A DNA stretch of 64,000 bases from contig CAJNDS010002378.1 of the NCBI GenBank assembly GCA_905221605.1, positions 97,001-161,000 on the forward strand. Reading direction: 5' to 3'. The number at the start of each line of letters is the position of its first letter. Position 1 is the first letter of the stretch. The notes below the pieces were generated by a model, which saw only the letters and a program-made list of their open reading frames with translations, was not told the origin of the DNA and ran no database searches. Source of the DNA: Symbiodinium natans. Lineage: Eukaryota > Sar > Dinophyceae > Suessiales > Symbiodiniaceae. This document shows, piece by piece, positions 43,860 through 56,001 of this stretch. A program made the translations under genes and the position numbers.

Positions 43860-46000
43860 CAGTCGCTAAGCCAAGTTTTGTGATACGAGCTTGAGCCACG
43901 AAATCATGTTGCAAGCAGGACGCCCATTTCTGCAGTTCCCTGCCAGGGCCAGAGAGCATACATGGGCACTTGTGGTCAACAAGTCATGGCAAGCAAAGCT
44001 ATAGCGTAGCAAAACCGCATCGCCAACTCGGAGTCAGGGCAATGCACAGTGGTCAAATTGAGACATGCCCCCTTCCGTCCCTGCACAGCCTCACGAAGCC
44101 CAAATTCGGTCGAATGCAGGGGCGAGCAGCTCGAATTAATCGGATGGCAACAGCCGCCGGAACGCCAAGCTTCCACATAATATAACCTCACACGATGTCT
44201 TACGGTCTCTCGTGATCTCTTGTGGCTTTTGAGTTCAAGGTGCAGAAAATGGGGCGAAGCCTTCAACAGCTGTTGTGCAGCACAGCGTCTGGCCACAGCA
44301 GTGGGCGCACGAGAGATACCTGCAGCCCAGAGCTGGCACAGAGATCCCATTTTCGCCGTCTACTCTAGCGCTACGCGCAGCCTCTCCCATGCCTCAACGC
44401 AGAAACTGGGCAGAAACGGCAACCTTGCGTGACATGCGCCACGCCTGCGCCACAGTGCACGTAGACTTTGCCACGCTCGCCGCGGCCGTCAATAAAGCGG
44501 CAAATGTCTGGGAAGCGCTCCCCAAGCCTTCCGCGTCGATACAAACCACTCTCAGAGACACGGGCAACACAGCAGAGAAACAGACACAAGAGAAGACAAG
44601 CAGCAAACCAAAGGCAATCAGCAAATCTGCAGTGCCACAGCAAAAGCAACAAGAATGATGTGCTGCGCGTATCCGCTGGCTGCTAGTTGCCTGTGGTTCG
44701 AAGCGGCTTCTGACTCCGGCTCCAAGACTTCGGGGTAGGGCTTGAATCCCTCGTACCACAGATCCGAACCCTCCAACCCTCCCACAGCAAAGCTTTTAGT
44801 GCGAGTTGTCCTGAGACCTGGTTGGCCAAGCAGCTTCTGCGCGGCGTCTTCGCTATCAAAGGAGAATATGTGGAGGTGACCCTGCACAAACCTGCAGGTG
44901 CTATGAAGGTCGCTCTGCTATCTGTGCTGAAGGGTAAGCGCATGGAACATACAACGCAAGGGCGACTGCCAACGGATTCTCAGGGAAGTGCTCCGGCAAC
45001 TTCCGCTGGTCTGCCGAGATGATGGAGACGACATGCCTCAGCGCAAACGAAACCATTGAGCTGGGTAGCCTGGGGAAGGAGTGCTAGGCGGAGTAGGCAC
45101 CCAGCAACTCAGAATTAAAGACCCCTAAAATGAATTGACCTCCATCTAGCTTGACTGAAACATCTAAACGCCATCTCGTGAGATCGCCTTGAAAGACTCA
45201 GGGGGGCCTGGCACTTGTGCCGCTACCCCTTGCCCAAGTGCCCAAGGCACGTCACCGATCGTCGGCGCAACTCACCACAGTCGCGTCCAAGAGCTGCCCA
45301 GCCACCGAGCAGGAGCCAGGGTAGCACCTGGCAAGCAACACAACTGTCGGCGAAGAAACTGCACATCCTGCCTGCCCTCCTAGAAAATCCTAGAGCATGT
45401 GGAGAGATGCCGCATTGCTAAGCCATGAGATGTGCGCGCCGAGAGCACTGTCATGTTGCATGAAAAGGCCAGTGGTCATGCTTGCAGGGAGGCGTAAAAC
45501 CGACAAAAAATCTGACCTGGAGGCCTACATTGCAAGATATGGACATGGCCTAAACCTGCCTAAACCTCAAATTCGGCGGAAGAAAAAGCTTACCATAGGT
45601 TGCATGCAGCATATTTGGCTGATGGGGGTGGGGGGGAGTCAAAGATATGAGCCATAGTCCATCAGCCTTTCGCTTTTTGCACGACGCTGGTGAACGTTCA
45701 GTATTTTCTGTTTGGCTTGCAGGCTTTGCAAAACACCTGTGCGTTCGTGTTCCGTCTCAACGCTCCAACTTTGCCATGTGTTGGGGTCCATGTCCAAAGA
45801 CGCGTGAATAAGCTAAATACAAATCCAAAATCTGCTATAGAAGCAGCCAACTCGGGTACCAACCTTTAAAATCATCACGCGGGTTCCAAAACAAAGTAGA
45901 AGTCACCATTCACCCCTAGGCTGGCAGTATGGTGCTTTCAGGCCACCACACATCTAAAGACACTGCTAAGCCTGCTAAGCAGTCCCAGAGAGCGTGGACC
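43860..46000. other. No firm gene; weak minus-strand exon candidates
   Basis: The minus frame at about 44655-44394 encodes a hydrophobic segment followed by an Ala-rich helix. The minus frame at 44887-44700 begins after a CAG acceptor-like site. Neither shows a motif and the join is unsettled. The rest to 46000 shows only short frames. Confidence 0.3.
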
Positions 46001-46003
46001 AGA

Positions 46004-46948
46004 TTAGTTCACAGATGTTCGAACAATGCACTGAGCAAGGTTCTCCAGCCACAACTCTGAGTTGCAACTAACAGGCTCCCGGCGCCAGTCACTAGCAACA
46101 GTGCCAACTGATACATCGCAGAAGTGAGCCTGGTGGCAAAGATCCTGCTTCGGCGCTCGTGTCAGGCATACCTCAATGCCCGCAGCCGCCAGCTTCGAGG
46201 AGGCTGCCTGCAAGGCCTCAAGAGTGGAAAGCTCACCGCACGAGGGAAGGAAGCAGGCTAAAGCCTTACAAAAATCAACAACATGCAAACTACAAATAAC
46301 GCGTTTGAGGCACAGAGTTCACTTCTTCCTTCGAGGCTGAGGAGGTAGCGGCCTCGCGAAGGCAGTAACATTGACAAGCACGATGTCCCGTGGAGTGCGG
46401 GACAAAAACATGCCATCACCAACAGACAACCCCAACAGGGCCCAGCCGCCAGGCGCCCCAACCGCTTTGGGTGTGGCCGTCGAAGAACGGTCCCGAACCC
46501 AAACACCCATGGGAGGGGACTCAATTCTCACACCGACACAGATGCAGCAGCATGCACCAGCCCTCACCCTAACCCTTCCCGAGTTGGCTCACTTGGCCTC
46601 AACAAAAGACTTGGAGACTTTCCCTGATGCTGAAGCTACCAAGCCTGCCGCAAGGCATCGAGGGAATTCTCCAGCTCCTTCCTGCCAGGCAGCGCTTCGG
46701 CTTCCTGCCGGCGATTTTAGAAGAAAGCCGTGCTAAGAGTCTCCGCTGTCTTTTGGGTATCGGGGGGGGGGCACCTCGAGTCGGCAGAACTCATCGAGCA
46801 CAATCTTTCGAGGAAGGAGACACTGAAGTAGCGCGCAAAACTCAAGAATCGTAAGGTCCACAGTCTCCGCTTGCTCTCGACCAAAAACGAACAATGAAAG
46901 CAAGTGAGCCAAGAAGTGTTCGAAAGGTGCATAGGAATGGCAAGTCAC
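46004..46948 (-). CDS. Candidate multi-exon gene, last part weakly STAS-like
   Basis: Minus-strand segments: about 46948-46776, ending at a GAG before GTGCC donor; about 46567-46358; and 46231-46004. A GC-AG intron of 126 bp (46357-46232) joins the last two in phase 0 to give DIVLVNVTAFLSTLEAL, followed by a Leu/Ala helix and GIEVCLTR. The order strand, helix, strand resembles the C-terminal half of STAS domains of sulfate-transporter type proteins, but the family's usual Asp-Ser signature is not convincing. The first segment is leucine and acid rich and unidentified. Linking it to the others is a guess based on strand and spacing. Confidence 0.28.
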
Positions 46949-46949
46949 A

Positions 46950-49060
46950 CAAAACGGAGAAAGATCGTCGCCGATGCGGACTGAGCAGATCCGACTTGCC
47001 GCGCCATCCGCTCTTCAGGTGCCAGTTCTGCGCAGAGGGGGGTTTTGCCCCCGCGCTCTCCAGCGTTGCTCGGATCGACTGCCGGGGACGAGCGGAACTT
47101 GCGTGGATTCGATTCGGCCCTAGCTGCCCTAGCTCAGGTCGTGGCTTCAAGGGCCGGGACTGTGCCGCCATACGGAGTGTCTGATGACTTGGGACTGAGT
47201 GGCATGTCGCGTCGTTGCATCGTCAGGGCGGGGATGGGCCGTGCCCCGGACGGACAGCCCTCGTGGAGTGCAGCGCGGCAAGTTACAGTTCAGGTGAGCA
47301 TGTATTTAGGGTACGTTCATCCACGGCACGACGCTGCGGGTGCCCTCCCGATGGGGATGGAAAGGTGAGGGAGAAACAGATCCGCTAAAGGCAACTTTTG
47401 CACTGATCTGATCACCCTCGCGCCTCCATTGTCTGCAATGCCAGGAAGAAGAAGCGCAAGGCAGCAGCATCGATGCCCGCTGCAGCAGCTGCGGCCGCTT
47501 GCCCTGGGGATGCTGAACAATCTCGGACCCTTGGGATTTTGTTTGCCTTTTTCGAAAACCCGTTCTCAGGAATCTACAAGTAAGTCTCGTGAAACACCAG
47601 TGTCTCCGTCCCTTCTCCAGGCTTTCCGGTTCAAGCCTGCTCGTCTTCTCGAAAGCTCAGGCCGAAAGGTGCGGGGCTGTCCGAGAGGATGTCACTCAAC
47701 CGGCTGAGTGAGCTCTCAAACTCTCAAAGGCGATCTCTATATCACTCCGCCACCTGATGCTCTCAGAGTCTCTCAGGTTGACCCTTCCGCGCGCAAGGCC
47801 CTCAAAAGCCGGGAGAAGCACTCGAGAGCTGCGCAGCTTTGTTCTGGATCCCCTGCCTTCGAACAGGATCCGATCCGCAGCTTCCACTTCGCTTCGGACC
47901 TCCTCCTGAAAAAAAAACCACGCTGCAAACTGAAAAACAGAGAGGCCTTCCATGTCTCACACCCTCTCTAAAGAAAAGGAACTCTATCAAACTCCCCTTC
48001 TCAAGGAAATGAAGGGCTCTCGTCACGTCTGAGCCCGAGGTGCCGCGGTTTTCCTCCATGGCCGGAGGCGCACTGGCTTGATGGCCTGTGTCGCCAGATG
48101 TCGCCAGTGTGGTACTGCACCCTCTCTCTGCTGCCTACATCCCCAAACCGAAGCCTTCGCAGCACGCAGCACTCAACCGAAAAGGTTGCATACAGCAGGG
48201 CATAGCAATGGCACAACAAATGTCATAGCAGGATGCAGATTTGCAGATTTCCAGAGAGCCTGCAGGCCAGCCTTGATGTTTGACTTGGAATGCGGGGCGT
48301 GCCTTGGATCTCAAACACAACTCTCAGCACGTTCGCGACTTTGTCAGTAACAGTATCTACGAATATAGCTACTCTAGTGATATGCTGCAGGAAGGCCGGG
48401 TTCTCCGAGCTTCCATCAGCACCAGTTGGACTCGCGACACTTGCGTGCTGCCAGCAAAAACCAACTAGAACTCTAGTAAACACGAACCTGTTCATCGCAG
48501 AAGCTTGGGACAAGCTCTGTCACGCACTCTTGGCTGGGCAGAGTTTCCTCGGGGAGTCACGCAACACGCACCTCTTTTCTGAGTCAAAACATCCTCAAAA
48601 AAACTCGCTGACAGCCCTTCCCCCCATCTCCCCCTTTTCTTCCCTGTCTCTCCCTCTTCCGGCATTGGGGCTAGGGCTTAGGGTTTAATGGTACGCTCGC
48701 TCTGAGGTGTTGCTTTGGTTGGGCTTGGGAGAGGCCAGGATGGGTGCAGTGACGAGGACTGTGGCGTGCTTCTGCTTCAAGTCATTAGCAACGCGCTTGT
48801 GCGTGCAGAATCTCGACACTCTTTCAGGAAACAAGGGAACAATGTGCAGGCAGCCTTTGTGAATGACATGTCCCACTGCAAGGCTGAAACAACCGGAGAG
48901 ATGTATCGAACTTTTCCGGGAAGAGAACACAGAGCAGTTCTCTCTCCTTTCCTTTCTGTGCACTCAGCCCATCTAGGTGGGCTGCCCCGGAGGGCGTGCT
49001 CTGGCGGGCATGTCGGTGTGAACATGTCCGGACACAGATGCAACTTGAGCCCCCTCTCTG
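46950..49060. other. No recognised gene
   Basis: Mixed sequence; open frames on both strands without motifs. A single CTAGGGCTTAGGGTTTAATGG word at about 48670 recalls the telomere-like repeats. Confidence 0.4.
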
Positions 49061-49061
49061 T

Positions 49062-49492
49062 TCTTTCGTTCTGTCTTTCTTTATCTTTCTTTGTTTTTCT
49101 TTATTTTTCTTTCTTTTTCTTTCTTCTTCTGTGCTTTTATTTATTCTTCTGTCTGTTATTTAGTTTTATGTATTTTCTTTCTTTTTCTATCTTCTTTATT
49201 TTCCTTTCTTTTTCTTTGTTTATATTTATTTTTCTTTCTTTATGTATTGTTATTTATGTATCGTTCTTTTTCTTTATTCAATATTTTTAGTTTTTTCTTT
49301 ATTTATACTTATTGTTCTGTATTTCTTTATTTCTTTCTTTATTTGTTTCGTTCTTTCTGTCTTGATTTCTTTTTTCTTTTTGTTTCCCTTTCTTTCTTTC
49401 TTTCTCTTTCTTTCTGTCTCTTTCTTTCTTTATTTCTTTCCTTCTTTCTTCCTTTCTTTCTTTCTCTCTTTCTTTGTTCGTCTCTCTTCTTT
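49062..49492. repeat. TTTCTTT pyrimidine-rich tract
   Basis: About 430 bp of irregular TTTCTTT, TTTATTT and TTCC words on the plus strand. Frames through it are low-complexity. Confidence 0.93.
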
Positions 49493-51430
49493 GATGGGGG
49501 CTTGAGGGCACAGACCCGCGCGGTCCGTGAGCCCCAGTGTTTGCGGCGCGCAAGAAGACCCGGAGGTCAAGAGAGATATCATACTTGGTCGCTTGACCCT
49601 TGCTCCCCCTTGCCCCCCCTTCTCTCCTTCCGGCGCCCATGGCACAACTCAGGTGAGCAGGGCAGCCGAAGGGGAGCGTTCAGCCGAATCTGTTTATGAG
49701 ATTTTACCACGCAATTCTCGGATGTGCTGGGCTCCCAGTTTCCGAAGAGTTCCCTCATCCATCCTCTGTGCACTGGCCAGGCTCATCTGGCTGGGACGTG
49801 GCAGCTAGCCGACGGCTTGCCTTTTCCTTGCCTCCTACTGTTCACCAGCGGCTTGTCTCGGAATCCGTTTGGGAGCGTTGCGAAGGCACCCTCACAGCGG
49901 GAAAGGGGAGGCAGGACAGGCCCGGAACAGCTCAAGCTGCAGTGACATCTGCCCAAAAACCAAAAGCACCTCCACTCCATCCAACTCGAAGGCAGGGCAG
50001 GGAGAGCAGATAACACCTTTCGATCAGCCCACATGAATGGCGACATCCTTACCCGAAATGACAACTTGAGCCCGTCGGGGGCCGGAGACATCGGTTTGCA
50101 GGAAAGACGGGAGGACGAGCCCGCAAAGCTCGCACCCGTCGACGACTCTCCGGTCGACGACTCTCCGGCAAAGATGCCTTCACTCCACCGGTAGTGACGC
50201 ACCAACAACGCAGGCGCACAGAGGTCCCCCCGCAAACAAAACTCTGTGAACTTCCCCGTCCGTCTCCTGACCAAGACACGAAGAAAGACCCTCAACGCTG
50301 GTCGCGTCAAGGGGCAGATGGTACCCGCTGAAGGAGAGACTGACGGTGGTGTGGAGTGGCTCAGGCCCCCTTGAGGGGTGGGTTCCCCCAAAGGTTGAGC
50401 CAAAATTTGCTCTCTCACTCTCCGTTCTTCTGGCCACTGCCAGCCGCGTCTCGCGCATCTCCTGCAGATTCCAGGCTGGTGACTTGCTGCACCTCAGGCT
50501 TCGCCAGGTTTCGCAGCTACGAATGAGATTGCCGGCCCCCACCTCCTCTTCGGCCTGAATGCCACTGTCAACGCCGTCTTCCAACGCAGCTTCCATGCTT
50601 CATAGGGCCGATCTAGGGGTGGCACCAAAGTGATATGTTATATAGTTCTCTGGTTCATCGGGAGTGGCTAAGGTACAAAGGTGGTCAGGATTCGGGTGAC
50701 TGTCACAGGCACATTGGGCGCCAGGCACGTGGCTACTCATGCTTGGGCCGGAGCGAAGTTCGCAACAATGACTCAACCGAGATTTCGTGGGCAGCAGCGC
50801 AACAGACCAAGGACACTCCCACGCAGTCTCCTGGAGAACATGTCGAAGAACAACTTGGGAATTCCGTCATCCCGCAGCATGCTCCAACCTGAAAGCAAAT
50901 CACCATGAAGCCATGCAGCACAGCTCTTTTCCCGATATGCTACCGGAGCACACTCGAGATCCTGGAGAAAGGGGATTACAGGGGATCGGCATTCTGAAGG
51001 CTACAAAGTCGAAAGAGGGTTGACAACTCGGGGAGGTCGGTGTTCCTGATGCCCCCACATGCTCCGAAAGCACTGAGAAGATCTCAAAAGTGTTTTGACA
51101 GACACAAGCTCGCTAGCTAGCTCGGTCCCTTTTGAATTATGCCGGCGTAGACCCCAAACAGTGAGGAGGGCCAGAAAAGGCCAAAGAAGGCCAGAAGAGC
51201 ACCGACCCTCTGTGAGAAAAAGTACAAAAGTTCGTGGGGGGCCGAATTCCCTTGGGGGTGAAAAAGACGCCAACCACTGGGGGATTCGGCTTTGCACGCG
51301 TGTGGAACTTGGGGGCCAAAAGACCCAGCTTCAAAATCGCTACCCCATGATACTAACCCCCAGCACCCAGCCGCAGGGTTGACCCTAAGCCCTAGGCCCC
51401 CCTAAGCCCTGTGTTTTGATCCTGCCCCCA
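49493..51430. other. No recognised gene
   Basis: Mixed sequence. It includes the 12-mer matching the end of the dinoflagellate spliced leader at 50395-50406 (minus strand), within a minus open frame at 50596-50180 that has no motif. Confidence 0.4.
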
Positions 51431-51439
51431 GGTGGTCTC

Positions 51440-52155
51440 ACCGCGCGCCCAGGCCTGAAGAGGCCACGAGAGGCCGGAATTCGCGCGAAACCACAGCGGG
51501 AGCATCGAAATGCAACGGAATTCGCGCGAAACCACAGCGGGGGCATCGAAACGCAACGGAATTCGCGCGAAACCACAGCGGGAGCGTCGAAACCAAGGAC
51601 CCGTCCCACCGCGCGCGCCGTTGCGGTCGGCAACCTAAGTGGCCCCCAGAAGAGGCCACGAGAGGCCGGAATTCGCGCAAAACCACAGCGGGAGCATCGA
51701 AATGAAGGAATTCGCGCGAAACCACAGCGCGAGCTTCGAAACGCAACGGAAATCGCGCGAAACCACAGCGGGAGCGTCGAAACCAAGGCCCCGTCCCACC
51801 GCCCGCGCCGTTGCGGTCGGCAACCTAAGTGACCCCCCCAGAAGAGGCCTTAAGAGGCCACGAGAGGCCGGAATTCGCGCGAAACCACAGCGGGAGCATC
51901 GAAATGCAACGGAATTCGCGCGAAACCACAGCGGGAGCGTCGAAACCAAGGCCCCGTCCCACCGCGCGCGCCGTTGCGGTCGGCAACCTAAGTGGCCCCT
52001 CCAGAAGAGGCCTTCAGAGGCCACGAGAGGCCGGAATTCGCGCGAAACCACAGCGCGAGCTTCGAAACGCAACGGAATTTGCGCGAAACCACAACGGGAG
52101 CATCGAAACCAAGGCCCCGTCCCACCGCCGCGCGCGCCGTTGCGGTCAGCAACCA
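51440..52155. repeat. Higher-order satellite with GAATTCGCGCGAAACCACAG units
   Basis: A short unit of about 41 bp (GAATTCGCGCGAAACCACAG, then CGGGAGCATCGAAA and CAACG) is repeated one to three times. It is followed by a longer segment with CCGTCCCACCGCGCGCGCCG, TTGCGGTCGGCAACCTAAGT and GAGGCCACGAGAGGCCGG. The whole block recurs about four times, starting near 51452, 51650, 51855 and 52018. Confidence 0.94.
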
Positions 52156-52159
52156 ATTC

Positions 52160-55100
52160 CTTTACTCTGAACGTAAGAACCCCATTGTGCAAGCACTGTT
52201 TGGGGAAAAAAGCCCTCGAAGTGGATACAATGCCTATGGCACCCAAAAGCGCGTACGGGCGGTGTTCGCTTGGGCTACGTCAGCTGCGTCAGTTGTCATG
52301 CAGCGTGCTGGTTGCACAGCGATGCAGCTTTGCGTGTCGCTGATCCGCTGTGGCGCTGGAAGGCCGCTCACGGTCTGCCCTGAAAGCATGCCAGATCTCA
52401 GGCAAGTGCTGTGTGGCACCATGACCTCAAGTTCAGGCATCATGCCCGCATTTCCCTCTACAGACCACAGTGCCCCTAAAGGATGAGCCCTGACATGCTC
52501 CCCTTCAAGCTTCGGGCAGTTCCTTGCTCGTCAGAGGTGTCATCCGGGATGGTTCCCATGAAATCAAAAGACAAACAGTTGCAGGAAAGATTGAGTACCT
52601 GCACCACGCTCTGCGAAGCATCCGAAACATCATATGCCGATGTGACAGAGTCTCTTGCCAGTTGCCAAGTCATGGAGCCTGCTTGCTAAGGCGGCGCTCA
52701 TCGTTCTTGTCTGGGACATTGATGGCACCCGAGCTCAACTGCTGCAACCTAGCATCGCTCATGCATAGCTAATGCATAGCTACATGTCATGAAACTGAGA
52801 GAAGGCCAAGGTTCCCAAGTGACATATTGGGCCCGGACGTCTGGATGGCGATGGTGAAGATCGGGGGCAGCGCTGTGTCCCGAAAACTCAGAGCTGTCCG
52901 CCGGTGCCTGGAGCATCCCGGATGCTTTCGTTGGCAAATTTGCTGCTGCATTTCGAACGGTTGAGACGGTTGGGACGGTCCCAGAGAGCAAAGCTTCCCT
53001 GAGCTCAAAACAGCAAACACCAAACAGCGAGTTTCACATTGCGTCACCATGCTGGATCAGAAGCAACTTACCGCAAGTACTGCATCTGCAAATGGACCTG
53101 CTCATAGATGGTCCTATGGTGGGCTGCATGTCCTGACAGGACGTGTTCTGGAACAACATATTGCGCAAGAGATGCTCGAGGTGCAGGCTGTGGTAAGGTC
53201 AGTGTAGATCTCCAGCCCAAGCACCCAGTGCCTTGTCTCAAGAAAGAGCCAATCATTAAACAGTCACGGGGACTATGAAGCAAAAGCTGTATGCCAAAGA
53301 TATTGACAAAGCAGATGCAATTGGACGCGAAGATGTTTTGACAGCGCGTCAAGATCGGGCACCATCCCCTAGGCAGACATTTCGTCACAGGTCAAAGAAA
53401 CGAAGCAGACACCAGCAGCAAAGGATCGCTTGCAGAACGCAAATTCTTGCGCTGGATAGCGATCTAATCTAAGAACATCCGAATCAACATAAGTCATTGC
53501 TGAGCTACGAGAACGTCAGAAAGTGCCTCTGGCAGATTCGCCAGTTGATGACCACATTTGGTCAAGGCAGTCGAATTGCCACCAGCTCGTGTGGTGGTCT
53601 AAAGCGAATTATAGGGCAGTGTGACACTATCTAGGTAGCATGCTGCAGCAGGTAACAAAAGAAGAAGACCTGTCCGACAGCCTTCGTCGAAGCACGACAC
53701 TGGCTCTACAAGTGCTGCAGGGGCCAAAGCTGCAAAAGGGTGCTAAGGCTCCACTCCCTTGTAAAACTGGTCGAAGTTGAAATCACAGGGAGGGTTTGGT
53801 AGCTCTGCCTCGGCGCCGAGGGCACTTCAGGTTGATTCATTTGGGGGCCAGGGCCAGGAAGTGCAGGCCCCTTGCGGCGCAAAGAAACTCTCCCGCCAAG
53901 CCGCACCATACCTCTTGGCGAACAAGTCCCTCGCGATTTTGATCTTAAACTGATTCGCAGTGGCGTTTTCGCCTGAGGGCCAGTCCGAAAGTCCGAGAGA
54001 TCCGAATACACTGAATGAAACTATCTCAGACTCACCTCTCACCTGCTGAGAGCGGCACTGTTATTCCAAAACTGGTCCATGCTCATGTTGCTGGCGCCGT
54101 AAAGTTCTCCAAGCCAGATCTGCTCTCCTGGTTGCCGGGGTCTACCAAGGAAAGAAGCCAACCCGAAGGCGAAACACACTCGCATCCTCCCGCCTTCCTC
54201 CTGGTAGCTCCAGGTGCCTCGGAAGATGAAAGAGAGAGAGGAGAGACAGAGAGAGAGAGAGAGAAAGGAAAAAAATTAAAGTCGGTAGTTGCTTGTTGTC
54301 AAAAAAGCGAGACGACATGAAGAGATGGAGAAGTGAAACAAAGCAAACAAATCAGAGCCCTTCCCTCTTCCCTAGCTACCTCATGAATTAAACATAACAG
54401 CACCAAATCCTGATCCCTAAAAGCCAGTGAGGTAAGTAAATCTCCAGGTGGCAGTCGCCAGCACCGGTGGGACTGTCACACAGCCCTCCGGGCTGGAGCT
54501 GCTCGCCTTGCACAGCAATTGCACAGCAAGGGGGGGCTGTTTGAGGGCTCTTAGGGTTCGGGCAGCAACTAGCACTTCTAGGCTTCGGACATTGTGCTGT
54601 CTGACTGTAGTAGGGCATCTGCGGACAAGCCCCTGGGAGGCTGTACCTGCAAGGGCTCGCGCCTCAATATCAAATGGGCTTCACAACACTGGCATAGGCA
54701 TGGGCATCTGAACTCAGGGGCACCAAACCCCTCCGGCGTAGTATGTTTCGAACTTCGGAAAAGGAAAAGAGCCTCAGAGGGACACTTGGGGGCACAGAGG
54801 ACACGGCCAAAGTGGGACAAGTACAAGCAAAGAGCTCCAAGCCGCTCTTCTCATGACGCTTGACACACACACACACACAAAACAAAAAAAAGAACACATA
54901 ACGTGATAAGAGTATTACTACTAGTAAAAATTTAAAAACCGTGTGTACCCAAATGTACTCAAAGCCTGCCAAGGAGCCAAGGTTGTTACATCCAATGTTG
55001 TAGCCATAATGCCTTCACGTTTAAGTGGAGCTTCGACAACTCACCCCATTGTTCATCTACAATGTCCAACGCTCGGGTCTCTGAACAGGAGCTTCGTTAA

Positions 55101-56000
55101 AACGTTCTTAGTCTGGCTGAGCATCCCCCAATCGAAGACGCAGGATGGCCCAGTGCAGTTCCCAAAATCGAATGCCACTCGAACGCCGAAGTTCATTCCG
55201 GAGTCAATCCTTGCAACCGTGGATGCTTCTGATCCCAAAAAAGCCGCTGTCTCGAGTCTTACTGCGTCTTATACTGGGTCTTACTGAGTCTCTCTTCTCT
55301 CGAAAACAAAGCACAAGGTCAGGTTGCCAACTGCGTTCCGAGCATCAGTGGCTGCGTCGCCTTCATTGTAACCTTCACAATTGAAGCTCTCTCAAAGTAC
55401 ACTCCGACCCGTTAAACAGCGATGTGCTGGGAGTGAAAACTCATCTTTGCTTCTCCGCATCCGATATGCCAACAAGGGCATAGACACTGTCGCATCGCGG
55501 CTTCCCTGATTTTCGGAAGCGGAAAGGAAACGCGCGCAGGCCTCAAACGAGATTGTGTGTCACGAGCACGGTTCGGAAGCGCGCCGAAGCGAGCGCGCCG
55601 GGCATCGCTGCACATGCACCGATCACCACGGCGTGCGACCACAGGCCACCAAAACGAGCAAGCCGTGCACGGGACCTAGAGACTTGAAGGTGTTGTTGTG
55701 TTTTTGGAGTGCCTGTTGTGTACCGCTCCTGCTCTCCCCTCGCATGTGAACACGCTTCATGTTTGGGCTTCACCAATTAGGGTCCCATGTGGCTGCATGT
55801 ATGCTTAAATACCATGTCATACCTCTCAGGTGAGGCAAAGGAAAGCTGTTGGGGCTGCCTTGAAGCGCAGGATTCTTTCAATGCCAAACTTGTTGCCAGA
55901 TCCATACGCGCCGGAGACAACTTCGTTCTGAATGTACCACCTCACAGCTGATCGTCCCAGATGCTTCAAGAAGTCAAGTCACTTCGTCACTTCGACTGAG
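52160..56000. other. No firm gene
   Basis: Mixed sequence. A minus frame at 54042-53827 and its continuation in another frame to 53706 look mildly protein-like. GAGA-rich (54225-54270) and CA (54864-54880) microsatellites are present. No motif or RNA gene recognised. Confidence 0.35.
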
Positions 56001-56001
56001 C

